The notes: generated by a model not told the origin, from the sequence alone. 64,000 nucleotides of DNA from Blumeriella jaapii (GCA_009599575.1 VWND01000095.1:1178001-1242000); one strand, 5' to 3'. Shown: positions 1 through 12,075, counted from the first letter of the stretch. Program-made: numbers and translations.

Positions 1-1264
1 CCTCTTCAGCAACTCCTCAAAGGAATCCCTCAGACATGTTCGTCAAGTGGCTCCTGACGGACATGCATTCCCCACGGCAGAGGGAGTGCTGGCGGCGGGC
101 CGGTTGGTACTGTGTGTCCGATGCTTTCACGCCCGCCACCGAGCCCGATGTATATACGTACTGTACATCTCTCTACACGATGCGTGCCTGCGGAATAGTA
201 CAGATCTGGCGCGTGTCTGCTCGCTTCCCTCTATTATCTTATCTACGACAGCTGTGGCGACACGGCGGCACTCTGGTACTGACGTCCCATTGTTGATATC
301 CTTCCTTCCTTCCTTTCTTCCTGTGGCTTCACCTCCCACGTATCTATCGTCTTACTCCCGCTCGAAAGGCAACACATCCACATCCGCATCAAACAGAGTT
401 CCAAGCCCCAGCCTCCCCATTCCTCCACAGCCGTGCCGGAGCAGCCGGTGGAGGCCTCTTGTCCGTCCGGAGTGGAGGGAAATGCGCGAGGAAGCAGACG
501 AGCCTCTTCTCGCTCCTTCTTTTTTCTCGTCTGGTGCTTTGTTTACTTTCTCATATGCTCGCTTGTGCGACACTTACCTGGGTACCTACTACTTACCTAG
601 GTAGGTAGGTACTTACCTACTCCCTTCCTGCCTGCAACCGAAAAGCCGAAAAGCCGAAAAGTCGAAAACAGGACCCATCCCTCCCTGCATGTATCCATCC
701 ATCCCTACATCTTTCGGTGTTGGTTCGCGAAAGAATGATGGAGGAGGAAAACGTACGTACCGTACCGTGCTGTGCTGTGCTAAGCTGTGCCGTGCTATGC
801 ACGCAAACCACGAAACCACCAAAAAATGAAAATGAAGAAGAAAAAAGAAAGAGAAAAAACAAGGGGTGGAGGAAATGGCAATGGCAATGGCAAACGAAGA
901 GGTCTATCGATCTAGCTCCCGCTCTCTCCCGGCCCAGCAACGTCTGTCTGCCTTCCTGCCTGCCTGCCTGCCTAATATAGGTAGTAGGTAGGTGGATGGG
1001 TGGGTGGGTGTAGCCCGCGTTGGGGTCCTGCCGTCTCTTGCTTAAGTACTGATGCCTCCCATACCATACCATACCAAACCATAGCATTGCATATAGCATA
1101 CCATACCATGCGATACCATGCGATGCCAGACGTGCCAAGTACACTAAGCACACGACACGTAGCAGCCCGATTCAGCCTCCCTCCCTTCCCTCTCCTCTCC
1201 TCAAGAACAAGAACAAGAACCACAACCCATCTCATCTCATCCCATCCCATCCCCATCCTCAACC
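1..1264. other. Intergenic, no supported gene
   Basis: I see no gene here. Open frames on both strands are short, overlap one another and have low-complexity translations. The stretch holds pyrimidine-rich runs, TAGGTAGG/CCTACCTA tetranucleotide patches (about 580-615 and 970-1010) and an ATACC/TATGG-rich patch (1055-1120). Its right end is the probable 3' untranslated region of the Swi5 gene, whose stop lies at 1267-1265. Confidence 0.6.
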
Positions 1265-3336
1265 CTAATCGTCCCCCCCGAGCCCAAACTCCCCCCACAG
1301 CTCACCCACCCGGACCCCCCGATGCTCAGCCACCAAGCCCAGCAGCCCCATCCCGACGTCCCTGACGTCGTTGTACTCGTGCAGCAGCCTGATGTGCGCG
1401 CGCACCGTCTCGGCGGCGGCCGCCGGGCGCGCGAGCGCCGCCGTCGCCTGCGCGAGCTGCGCGCGCTTGCTGGCTATCTCGGCCCGGAGGAGCGCGTTGC
1501 GCGCGGTGAGGGAGGCGAGCTTGATGCGCTTGAGCTCGGTGAGGAGGGCGGTGTTGGGGGGTGCTGCGTTGGGGAGGGAGGAGGAGAGGGGGAGGATTTG
1601 GCTTCGGGGTTGGGGGTCCGAGGCTGAGACGGAGGTTGAGGTTGAGGTTGTGGGTTTGGGGAGAGGTGAGCAGGCCGGGGACGAAGTTTTCGTGGCTGTG
1701 GGCGTGGGCGTGGGTGCCTTGAAGGACGCGGTGGGTGTTTGGAACCTTTGAGCTGGATCCCTCGGCCGGGTTCCAAGCGTGGGCTTGGAAGGCGAAGATG
1801 GCGTTTCGGTCGCGGTAACCGTAGCTGTAGCCGTAGCTTGACATTCACCCGCCTTCTCACGGCCGTGTGGGGATAAGAAGGAGGACGCGTCGTTGCAGGA
1901 ATCGTGATATCTTCCTTGACCTCCTTCTGGGGCGCACTGCCACCGACAAGCTCCTCGTCGTCGTCGCCATCATCGCTGTCAGGTATCGATCGCGCCGCCG
2001 TCGTTGCCATGGGTGCGATGCCCGACCTGCCTTCCGTAGCCGTCTCCCCATCGGCGGGCTCGTCTTTGCTGTCCGTCGATGCAGCGTCCGAGTCGGCGAC
2101 CTCGTCCGGCAGCTTCTGTTTCGGGGACGTGCGGTGGGTGGGATGCGATGGGAGCATCTCTGAGAGAATCGCAGTTGTGGAGGCCATGGTCAGGTCCGAT
2201 GCAGACGGTTGGTCTGAGGCCGGAAGCCGAGCCTGCTCTACACCGTGAACGTCGTCTATCTTGCTTCCTGGCGATGACCCGGTGGGGGATGGCTCTCGCA
2301 CGGCGGGGTGTCGATGGTCCGGGGCGGGGGAGAGATCCATCTCGCGGTCCTCGGTCTCGTCTTTGTTCTGCTGCTCCGATGCCGTGGACAAGACGTCTGG
2401 GTTCGAAGCCGGACACGTCTCGTCGACATCAGCCTCTTCCTGCGAAGTGGCCTCTAGCTCGACCTTCAAGTCACCGACCGTCTCCTGCTCTGCGGCTGGC
2501 CCATCACTCATCACCACATCTTCCCTCTCTCCGGCGATCTCAGACTCGCTCCTCTCCTCGAGCTCGTGAGCATCTTCCTCGGCCGATGACACCGCGATGG
2601 CAACCCTTCGCACCCTATCCTCCTCTGGCTCGGGCACGGCCAGGTCCGCAACCATCTCCCTTGATGTCTCTAGAGAAGAGGACCACTCCTGCGTCAGCAC
2701 CCCTCCGACATGCGACGTGACCGCCAGCGCATCCTCAAAATGCGAGTCGCCCAGCACGCCCAACTCGGAGTCCTGCGTAAGCCGCGCCTCCGCGCTCGTA
2801 GAAGCCGGCGCCACGGCGAAACCGCTGTCGTCGATGCGTGGCGCGAGGCTTGCGTCCGCTGGCATCGCTTCCTGTGCGGCGACCGGTGCCTGGGGAGGAG
2901 GCTCGGGCGACGGCGATCGAATCTCGCGGCGGACGGCTTCGTGCGGCGCATGGCCGTTCACGGTCTTGACACTGCCATCGACCACCGGATCAAACATCTC
3001 CTTCACCAAGCCAGCATCGGCCTCCGAAGCCGCCGCGCCAACACCACTCGTCGTCGCAGGACTGACAGACTCCTCCATCTCAGCCTCACTATCCGGGATC
3101 TCGGTCCTCAGCACCCTCCTCTCCCCCATCGCTCCCCAACTCTCACTCGCGTCCTCGGAATCCTCCACATTCCTCAGAACGGGCAGTTCCAGATCCCGAA
3201 CCAGCTCATCCGTTCGCGTCTCCCCATCCCCATCCCCATCCCCATCCTCCCGCAGCTCCTTGCCATGTGCCCAGCCCACACCGCCGTCCTCCAAGCCATC
3301 AGGCGGCGTCGCGACCGGCCTCGCGCGCTTCTCCAT
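1265..3336 (-). CDS. swi5: DNA repair protein of the Swi5/Sae3 family with a long disordered N-terminus
   Basis: Predicted 664-residue protein in two exons (3336-1861 and 1783-1265). The intron at 1860-1784 has a GTGAGA donor and a CAAG acceptor, and is needed to join the long first frame to the conserved C-terminus. Residues from about 569 to the end form a Swi5 domain: a leucine/alanine-rich coiled coil, then HEYNDVRDVG, GLLGLVAEHRGV and a terminal EFG motif, the family signature. In yeasts Swi5/Sae3 pairs with Sfr1/Mei5 to load Rad51 and Dmc1 in homologous recombination. The first 490 residues are acidic, Ser/Pro/Glu-rich and probably disordered. Yeast Swi5 is under 100 residues, so this is a large extension. 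The start at 3336 is the first ATG of the frame. The domain call is strong; the function of the extension is unknown. Confidence 0.85.
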
Positions 3337-3580
3337 CGGGGCCGCCGCGTGCGTGCGTGGTAGCTGTAGCTTTGGTTGGGGCGTGACGGGTGGTGACAGG
3401 TGACGTATCGATGTGGTGAGAGACGAGACGGTGGAAGTCGGGGAGGTGGGAAAGTGAGAAAGTGAGAAAGTGGGAAAGACGTTGTGGGGACGAGAGCTAC
3501 TGTACGGTACCTATAGGTAGGTCGGTGCGACAGGAGCTCGTTTGGGGAGGTGCGCGATGGCACGTGATGGCTTGGCTTTT

Positions 3581-3660
3581 TTTTTTTCTTCTTCTTCTTC
3601 TTCTTCTTCTTCTTCTTCTTCTTCTTCTTCTTCTTTTTCTTCATCTCCTCCTCCTCCTCC
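3581..3660. repeat. (CTT)n microsatellite
   Basis: A run of T is followed by about 15 copies of TTC/CTT, then CTC triplets. The purine-rich strand reads as poly-Lys or poly-Glu in open frames, which should not be taken as protein. It lies about 250 bases upstream of the swi5 start codon. Confidence 0.9.
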
Positions 3661-3756
3661 TCCCCAACTTCCACCTCATACGAGTACTCCTTGGGTACGT
3701 CAATACATACATCATCTGTCATCTGTGGTCTGTGATGACAGAATAGACACACTACT

Positions 3757-3835
3757 TGAAGACACACTACGTGAACACATCATCCGTGAACACATCATCC
3801 GTGAATACATCATCCATGAATACAACATCTGCGAT
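3757..3835. repeat. 15-base tandem repeat
   Basis: Four to five copies of a 15-base unit of the form CACATCATCCGTGAA, with decay at both ends. The length is a multiple of three, so it stays open in one frame and mimics a peptide repeat. Confidence 0.75.
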
Positions 3836-3931
3836 CCACGGTCTGCAGCGAAGGACGACGAAAGGCGCGAGCGAGCGAGCGAGCGAGCAAGAAGAGACGA
3901 GAGAATGCACGCTCACGTCTGCCTCGGCTCT

Positions 3932-3978
3932 GCGGGTTCGGGTTCGGGTTCGGGTTCGGGGTCGGGGTCGGGGTTAGG
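3932..3978. repeat. GGGTTC hexamer repeat
   Basis: About four copies of GGGTTC pass into GGGGTC and end in GGGTTA. It resembles telomere-like G-rich repeats only superficially; the unit is not TTAGGG. Confidence 0.7.
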
Positions 3979-4436
3979 TTCAACAATCAGGTCTGCACGG
4001 TATGTCCATGTTCGTAGCTACACGCAAGATGTCGAGTGCCAAAGACTAGGTATGCACTGTAGGTAGTACCTTAGGTAGCAACGGGTAGGAAACATGTAAT
4101 TGGCGCCGTCCTCACTCCAAGACAGCAACGCTCCGTGAACGGCTCTGGCAGCGAGCGCGCTTGTTCACCTGTGGCTCAGAAACTCGCCCATCCCAAAACC
4201 GGGATGCGCTGCAAGTGCGGACTGGTGCGGATGCTCAGATCACTTCATTGCGCTCCTCGAATCCTGCAGGCACGTCTTGGAGAACCAAGCCAGGAGGAGA
4301 ACTAGAGAACCACGTCTCCGCTCGTCAACAAAGGCCATGCACACCTACTCCCAGCAGCAGGGGAGGGCCCGACCAGAATGCAGCCGCCCATCCTCTCGGT
4401 CGTCCATTCGTCACAGCCCAGCGCGATGCCCAACAC

Positions 4437-5350
4437 TCAGTAGAAAGACTCCACCATCGTATCCTTCAGCCCCGTGTTGATATTGCCCGGCCCTTGCCCC
4501 TCGCCTAACCTGAAGACGCTCTCGATCACGCTCAGCTCCGTCGCCGTGGTATCCAGTCCCGTCACGGCAAGCCAGTCGTTGACCACCATCCCCGCCCCAA
4601 CCACGCTGCTACCCCGATTGACGGACCCGGCCACGAGCGGAACTTGGAGTAGCGACGAGAGCTCGTCCTGGTCGAGGATCGACGTCTTGGGGTGCACGAT
4701 GCCGCCTTGGTTGGATAGCGCCATGTAGGAGCCGACCAGCACGTTGTCGGCGATGGTCTGACGGAAGACGTCGACGCCGAGCACGTCCGCGATGATCTCT
4801 TCCGTTTCGCGCTCGAGGTCGGGGTGTACGAGGGCGACGTGGTCGTTGCAGACGATGACGTTGCCGAGGGCGGAGAGACGCTCTTCTATCCTCTGTCGTG
4901 GGCATTAGCACTGGCCACACAGCATCCATCCCACGTGCGTTCTCTTCGCCGTCATGGTTCCCCGCCAGAGACGAGAGACGTGGGGAACACACACCTGTAT
5001 CTTCACCTCATCCGGCAAGCTATTCCTCAAATGCTGCAGCTCCTGATCCGTCGTGCTGGTCGGGACGAGCAGACCCTTTCTGTTCCCCGCCGTCAGGCGG
5101 CCGATGATCCTCGTGCCGGCGATCGTGGCATGGCAGATGGGAATCACGTCCTGGAGTTCGGCCTCGAAGACACTGCCGTCGTGGATCAGCGGCCATCCCA
5201 TGTCACGGCATGGTCATGCCATGTGCCGGGTCAGGTCGCATACCTGTAGAAGTTCTCGCTCGCGCCCACCGCCACCAGCGCATACGAGTTCGTCAGGGTC
5301 GAGAAGACTCCCAGTTCGTTCGAGTTTTCGAATTGAGCGCGGACCGCCAT
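4437..5350 (-). CDS. tif6: Eukaryotic translation initiation factor 6 (eIF6/Tif6)
   Basis: Three exons (5350-5244, 5172-4995, 4892-4437) encode 246 residues, the normal eIF6 length. Introns have GTATGC and GTGTGT donors and CAG acceptors. The protein starts [14 protein letters not shown] and carries family motifs [32 protein letters not shown] and [11 protein letters not shown] across its repeated beta-alpha folds. eIF6 binds the 60S subunit, blocks premature joining to 40S and is needed for nucleolar maturation of 60S particles; the SBDS/EFL1 pair releases it. Start, length and exon phases all agree. It is transcribed in the same direction as its neighbours. No odd features. Confidence 0.97.
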
Positions 5351-6892
5351 GATGTTTTGGTTGGGGGTCGGAGTTTTGGTTGGGCTGGCTTGAAGATGGG
5401 CGAAGAGGTGGGAGGTAGAGAGGGTGAGGAAGAGAGAGAGAGAGAGAGAGATTCGCGTGTTGAGTTGCTTGCGACTTTGCCGTCGGGAAAAAAGCTGCTG
5501 CTTATGACAAGCCGAGAGCGGGCAGGGAAGGCGCTAACCGGGATCGCGGGCTGTGGAGAAAAGCCCGGGGGCCTTGCTGCCTTGCTGCCTTGTGCGTCAG
5601 GCGTGAAGGGTACTTACTGTAAGTGCCAATCTACTCGTTGAAACTTGTAACGCGAGATGGGATCACCAACGAGCGCTTGCGTTTCGCTGGAGCAGTATAT
5701 GCAAATCCACTAAATTGTATCGTGATCTTAACTTCATTTCCAACGTTCGTCGAGAGGCCGATCCGCGAGCCAGGCCTCCGTCTGCGGTGTACGTACCATA
5801 CACATAGTAGCGAGTGACTCATTCATGACTGACTCACTCATGACTGACTGCTTGCTAAGGTACGCATGTACAGTCCTATGGCTCATGCTCACTCATGATG
5901 CTGATGCTGATGCTGCGGCTGATGCTCCTCCAATTCACGATTGCCGCTTATACACAGTACCTAGTATACCAGATACTTACTGTTATTTTTAACTTACAAT
6001 ACCGTACATGTTATTCGCAAAAGCCAAAGGGCGAATACATAGTACATACCGAAAGCAAAACCACGATTACGTTTTAAGCTACTTATTTGCTTCTATATTA
6101 TACTTATTATGTTTACTTCTGAGGTACTTTACTTGCTTTTTTGTTTACTCGCTTATTTATAATTTACTACTTTTCATTTGATACAAACGTAAAGTATATA
6201 TATATATAGGTACCTACCTACACACGCACATATGACATTAAACACCATACCATTTTACAAGACAACACAATCGCACAACACAATACAAAACACCATATCA
6301 AACAAAACCAACCCTCCTCGCATGCAAATACACAATATACACAATATACACAAAACACAATCCACAATCCACAATACACAATACACACGCACATAACACA
6401 ATCACAATACACACACAGCATATAACACAGTACAGTACACACGCACATATTTTACCGTCTGCCTCCAACAAGCCCATGTACTGTACAATATATACGCCCC
6501 GTCCCGTCCCGGGTAACACGTCAAAGCCAAAGCCAAAGCCAAAGCCAAAGAATCAGAATCAGATCAGAATCAAGAATGAACGGCCTCGCCCGCCGCGATT
6601 TTTTCTCTACCTGACCTCCTGCATTTTACAAACCGGGAAACCAGCCCTATATTACACGGATGTTTACTTTCTAACCCTGCCCCCTCCCCCGCGGTCATAT
6701 GTATCCGGCTATCATCCAACCTCTGTATACTTCCATGGATTTGCGGAAAACCCCCATCGAGATCGTCCTTGATACAATATGTGACTTTCTGTATCCTATG
6801 TAAAGAAGTGCTGATTAATGAAGCTGAAGATCGGTTCTCGCTTCTTCTTCTCTTCCCTCGATTACTCTCCTTCTCGTGCCCGAGTCTGACCC
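5351..6892. other. Intergenic upstream of tif6
   Basis: No gene seen. The right half is AT-rich (about 5990-6470), with CACAATACACA-type low complexity, a short TA run near 6200 and five AAAGCC hexamers at 6522-6550. It should contain the tif6 promoter and the 3' flank of the next minus-strand gene. Confidence 0.55.
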
Positions 6893-9800
6893 TCACTGGC
6901 CGTAACCGCCCCAAGCCCGAAAAGGCGGCGGCGGCGGCGGCTGTTGCATACCCGGAGGAGCCGGTCTCAATTCTCTCGCAGGAGCACGTCCACCTCTCAC
7001 GCTACCCGGACCCGGACCCGGACCCCCTCTCGAACTGGGCGGGGGTGGAGGTCCATAGGGGCTCACCTGGTACTGGCTGAAGCCGCTTGCCGCATCCGCA
7101 GGATACCCCGGCAGTCGTTGCGTCTGTGGCGCGGACATCGGCGCGCTCGCGTACGGACTGGTGGGAGTTGGGAACGCATGTAGTGGCGGCGGCGGTCTCG
7201 TTCCCCAGAAATCCGCCGCGTTGGCCAGCTCGGACAGGTTCCCGCCATTGATGTACATCGCGTGAGCTGGTGGAGCAGCCGGGCGGACAGGCTGCGACGC
7301 GTAAGGCGTGAGGTATGTCCGGTCACGGACTGGGTCGTAGCCCGTTGAGCGCTGGGGCGGAGCGGGTGGAGGCCCCATGAGCACGGGTTGCGGAGGAGAG
7401 AAGGCCATCTGGGGAGGATTGTAGGCGCGGGGCGGGGAGTAGACGGTCGCGAGGACTCGACGTAGGCGGCGGCGGGCGGTGCGGGCGGTGCGGGCGGTGC
7501 GGGGGCGACGGACGGCGGGGGAAGAGGGTGGGCGCGCGCAAGGCCCTCTCCTTCGGCCGCGCGGAGACTCTCAGCGGCTTGTTGGTCGGCCGCTTCGTTG
7601 ACGGCCTGGACGAGCTCGGCATCGATGATGCCTGGCGATGGGGGCGCAACGGGAGTGGCTGCGCGGGCCTCGCGGTCGTTGGCTTGGTCGAGCAGGTCGC
7701 CCATCTTTTGTGCCAGCGGGATCTGCTCGAACGCTCGCTGCGCACGGTACATCCACTCCGAGCGAGACGTCCTGGAAACGCTGCGGGTGCCGTCGAGAGC
7801 CGTGTGGATGAACATGACGGGATTGCTGTTCTCCCACGGCTTGGTCCAGTCGGTAGGCTCGGGGAAGTACGGCTCGGTGCATTCGTCGTGGCTGGGGTTG
7901 TCGGATCCGGCAATGGGAAGACCAAGTCTCGGATGAAGCTTGTGCGTGGCCACGATCTCTTGGTCAAGATCCTCCGACTGGTTCTTGCCGGCGTTGTAGC
8001 GACCCTGTCTCTGCTCGTAGAAGAACTTCCCGCTCTTGGGGTTGGGATCCACGTCTCGGCCGAGCTTCTTGTGGGTGCCATCCGGCAGCTTCTGATAGTG
8101 AGTTTGACGCAGGCCAATCTCGTGGGGCTCGAACTGCACCGGAGCATCGGCTTGAATGCGGTTGTAGGGGGCCGGTTGATCGCGGCGCACCTTCTTGTGG
8201 GGAATGCTGACTCCGAACTCATCCGTCTCTTGCGGACGCGCATCGCTGTCGGCATCCTCGGTGACGTGGTTCTCCGGCTCATCCCCCTCGGGCGAGCCGG
8301 GCACCGTCGCGGGCGCCGGGGACTCGGCCGGCTGGGCCCCGTCTTCCTCGGCTTGCTCGTCGGCCCCTTCGTCCGGCTCGGCAACAGCTTCCTCGCCTTC
8401 GGCGGTCTCATGTTGCGCATCGGGCTGGAAGAGCGCTTGACGGCCGCCCTTCTTCCGTCCGTCGCGTCGATGCAGTCTCTCTCTCTCGGCCACATACTCC
8501 GCCTGCTTTCGCAAGATCGCCGACTTCTCCTTCTTCGACTTGGCCTCCCACCAGTTGGCTGGGTGTTGCTCGGAATCATTGTCGCCACGCGTGCTGCGAG
8601 CATTGCTGACCGCTCTTCCTGGCTACGACGGATGGGTGAGAAGAGGTTCGGGGAGACGAGGTGCGGCCACTTACATCCATGAACGGGTTGCCCGTCGCGT
8701 GCACACGCTTGGGTGGGGGCGCCGACTGCTTCACGATCCTCCCATCCTCCTGCGTCGTGTCAGCGGGCATGCCACGCGAGACGGTCGAAGGAAGAAGTAC
8801 TTACGCCATTGGCGAAGGGGATCTCGTCAAGGTCTCTCTGGTTCTTGGTTTGCTTGTAGTAGATGTAGTTAACCTCCTCCATGATGCGCGCCTCATACTG
8901 CTCTTGCAGATCCTCCATGCGCAGCTGTGCATGGTCAGACGCGTGTCACGGTCGAGCAGGGGGGGGGACCTACTCGAAACTGCTGCTCCACGACGTACGC
9001 ATTGTAGTCGAGGGTACGGTTCGCCAATCCGGCCTTGTGCTCACGCTCCGTGTCATTCGCGACCTGCTGCTGGTCGAACTGCTCCTGGAGGCCCTTGCAC
9101 ACCTTCTCAAACTCGGGCAGGCTCTCGTGGTAGGCAGGATCGGCCATCGTCAGCTCCAACGACTTTTCGGAGAGGGCAATGAGGCCGTCTCGGTGCAGCG
9201 CCGCGATTGCCTTGTAGTGCGCTTTGAGTTCCGTCTTGCGATGGTGGACAACATCGATGACCGGGTCTTCGGGCTTCTTGCGCCGGCCACCGCGGCCTCG
9301 GCCAGGACCCCGACCGCGCGCCGATGGGGTCGCTGGCTTGCCCCCGCGGCCGGTCGAGGCAGCTTTGCTCACGCGGCCCCCGCGGGAGCCACGGCCCCGG
9401 GCTGCCCGGCCCCGGAAGCCGCCACGGCCTCGGCCCCGACCCCGGCCAGGCCCGGCGACGGCCAGGCCGTTGGGCAGCTCCGGCTCCGGCACGTCGTCGT
9501 CATCTGGCGCGGGCGAGCGCGGGGCGTCGGCAGACGACAACCTGGGCCGATCCCCTTGCACCTCGGGGACGGCTCGACTCGAAGATTCTGCATCGGGGCC
9601 GGGCTTGGCCGATGCTCCTGCCGGAGCGGGATCCGCCAGCGCCTCTGAGCCGTGGGAGGCGTGTCGACGATGGCCATTGACGACGGCGAGCTTTCGCGCC
9701 GATGGCGCCGCAGGCTCGTCGGGCGGGGGCACGGGCGACGAACGACGTTTCTTCGCCGGCCGTTGCTGGGGTTCACTCGACGCCTTGGACCGGTGCGACC

Positions 9801-10077
9801 TGGTGGCCGTTTTGGGGGCGGAGGATGACTGCGATGGCGCTGGAGGAGAAGGAGGGAGAGGAGAAGACGGAGAAGACGGAGAAGAAGAAGGTGAAGAAGG
9901 AGAAGAGACCGCATGAGCGGAACTCATCTCGGCCGCCTTGCGCTTGGAAGAATTTCTGGTGCCGTAGGGCATCTTGTCGTCCTCTGGCGGCGGCGGCGGC
10001 TGCGGCTGGTGTGGCTGTAGCTGTAGCTGTAGCTGTTGATCAGGAGCACCCGCGGTCTCGTGACGCGCGGGCGCCAT
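6893..10077 (-). CDS. Conserved fungal nuclear protein of unknown function, Arg/Gly-rich
   Basis: I do not recognise a named family. A five-exon model keeps frame: 10077-8974, 8924-8806, 8738-8675, 8622-7462 and 7408-6893, giving about 987 residues. Introns 1-3 have GTAGGT or GTAAGT donors; the last (7461-7409) has a weak GTCGAG donor and is the least certain. In order the protein has a Gln/Pro-rich start, a Ser/Pro region, a basic Arg/Gly (RGG-like) stretch with GRGRGRGR near residues 210-270, a charged helical domain ending in a tyrosine-rich segment, KRVHATGNPFMD, a PANWWEAKSKKEKS motif followed by a long charged helix, a well-ordered central part (about 540-720) and a Pro/Tyr-rich tail. 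Basic and RGG tracts suggest a chromatin or RNA role, which is inference only. Confidence 0.78.
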
Positions 10078-10093
10078 GTTGCTGAGTTTCCCT

Positions 10094-10380
10094 AAAGTCG
10101 TGGTTGTCGTTGTCGTTGTCGAAATTGAAGTTGAAGTTGAGGTTGAAGTGGAAATTGAAGTTGAAGTGGAAGTTCAAGTTGAAGTGGAAGTGGAAGTTGA
10201 GGTTGAGGTTGAGGTTGAAGTTGAAGTTGAAATTGAAGTTGAAATTAAGTTGAAGTTGGAGTTGAAATTGAAGTCGAAGTAGAAGTTGTCGTCGTCGTCG
10301 ATGAAGTCGAAGTCGTCTTCAAAGTTGAAGTTGTCGTCGTCGTCAGTGAAGTCGAAGTCGAAGTCGAAGTCGTCTGTGGA
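10094..10380. repeat. GTTGAA/GTGGAA hexamer repeat in the 5' leader region
   Basis: About 280 bases built from GTTGAA, GTGGAA and GTCGAA units. The start codon of the unknown nuclear protein gene lies at 10077, so on that gene's sense strand the tract reads as G-poor CAACTT/TTCAAC repeats ending about 20 bases before the ATG. It is either promoter or an unstructured 5' leader. Open frames through it encode Val-Glu repeats and are not genes. Confidence 0.85.
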
Positions 10381-10754
10381 TGCAAGATGCGTGGAACGAC
10401 TCGATGGCGCGGCCGTGGTGATGGCGTCGCAAGTGATCCCGATGGCCCGAGTGAAAAGGGCGCGGACGTTGTTGTACCGTGCCGTAGGTACAATACAGCA
10501 GCCAGCGTGTGCAGCACCACAGCCAGCCCACGCTGAGGAAGTCAGGGAGTCAGGGAGGAAGAACGTCGGTCATGGAGAAGCGCAGGCGCATCAATTGTGG
10601 TGCGAGACGGGGGACGAACAATGGCACGTCGTCGAGGATCTCGAATCTTTTCGCTTTCACTTTCGCTTTCACTTTCGCTGTCGCCTTCGCCTCTGGGGAC
10701 GCCTGGTCGGAGGACCGAGACGGGGCCCGCAGTCGCGTCTGATTGGCTGTGAGG

Positions 10755-11010
10755 GACGGGTATATACATATATACCGTGTATACATGTGCTGTGTATATA
10801 TACTGTATGCACATATATATTGTATACACATATATACTGTATACACATATAAACTGTATATACATATATGAGTACTACATGTACTGTACTGTACATACAT
10901 TTATACTACATGTAATATATATATAGTACATACAGTACAATCATATTTACTGAATATCCATATATACAGCATATACTCATATACTGCACATCCATATACA
11001 CTGCATATAT
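10755..11010. repeat. TATATACA low-complexity tract
   Basis: An alternating purine-pyrimidine stretch rich in TATATAC, ATACTGTA and CATATAT. It gives Tyr/Val/Cys-rich translations on both strands and no plausible gene. Confidence 0.75.
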
Positions 11011-11594
11011 ACAGCCCACATATACATAATACTACACCTACATATGTACCTAGGTACCATACTGTCCTGCACCTACAGCACAGTATCTCCCCTCGAGACC
11101 AAAACCCCAACTACCCATCTACAATACAATACAATACAGTACATACATACCATACACCGACCCCACAACTCCGCCTATCAAGCTTCCCGTCCAATACCGC
11201 GCTGTATGTACATACTGTGTACATACAGCACAAGAAAGACGACGCCGGCTCGAGCCCAGCACCAGACCGAGAAGCTCGGTGCTGACCCGCCCACACACAG
11301 CACAGCACAGCACAGCACAGCAGCCACGACACACGCCAAGAACCACCACCCACCCACACACACACACGAGATGACGAAACGAGGCATCCAGAGAAAAGGC
11401 GCTTTTTTCGCACTCTCTATGTGTACTGTACCTACTGTACGTAGGTACATAGGTAGGTACATAGGTACATATGGACAGTGCTGTGCGGGAGGTGCAGTAC
11501 GTGAGCACGACGACTCTGTGTCGATGTGATGGGGTGGGGTGTTGCAGGACGACGGTATCTCTTGCTGGACGGGACTGGACGTGGTGTCTCTGTT

Positions 11595-11656
11595 TATCTG
11601 GGTAGGTAGGTATTTATCTATCTAGGTATCTATCTAGGTATCTATCTGTCTGTCTA

Positions 11657-11733
<77 letters not shown>

Positions 11734-12075
11734 TTACCTATCTATCTCTCTATCTATTTACCTATCTATCTCTCTATCTATTTACCTATCTATCTATCTA
11801 CCTACCTACCCTACCTACCTACTACCTACCTACCTACCTACCTACCTACCTACCTACCTACCTACCTACCTACCCACCCACCTACCTACAGTACCTACCT
11901 ACCTACCTACCTACCTACCTACCTACCTACCTACCTACTGTAACCTACCCACCTACCTACCTACCTACCTACCCCACCTACCTACCTACCTACCTACCTA
12001 CCTACCTACCTACCTACCCACCTACCTACCTACCTACCCACCTACCTACCTACCTACCCACCTACTTACCTACCC
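11595..12075. repeat. Compound CTAT / CCTA tetranucleotide satellite
   Basis: Nearly 500 bases in two domains: CTAT/CTGT repeats (about 11620-11790), then CCTA repeats (about 11790-12075) with scattered CCCA variants. The switch is abrupt with short interleaved pieces near 11750-11800. One of the longest simple repeats in the window. Confidence 0.92.

Larger units (their letters stand above)
3337..4436. other. Intergenic between swi5 and tif6
   Basis: No gene is supported. It should hold the swi5 promoter and the 3' flank of tif6. It contains a CTT/TTC trinucleotide tract (3581-3660), a 15-base tandem repeat (about 3765-3830) and GGGTTC hexamer repeats (3936-3975). Open frames across these tracts are repeat translations. 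Confidence 0.55.

Noticed and set aside
47..604. 185-codon plus-strand frame at the left edge
   Set aside because: Ser/Pro/Arg low complexity through pyrimidine-rich DNA with competing frames on the other strand; no family resemblance.
3932..3978. Internal telomere-like repeat
   Set aside because: The unit is GGGTTC/GGGGTC, not the fungal TTAGGG, and only a few copies exist.
10076..10282. Plus-strand Val-Glu repeat protein
   Set aside because: Direct translation of the GTTGAA/GTGGAA hexamer tract; no conserved start or flanking sequence.
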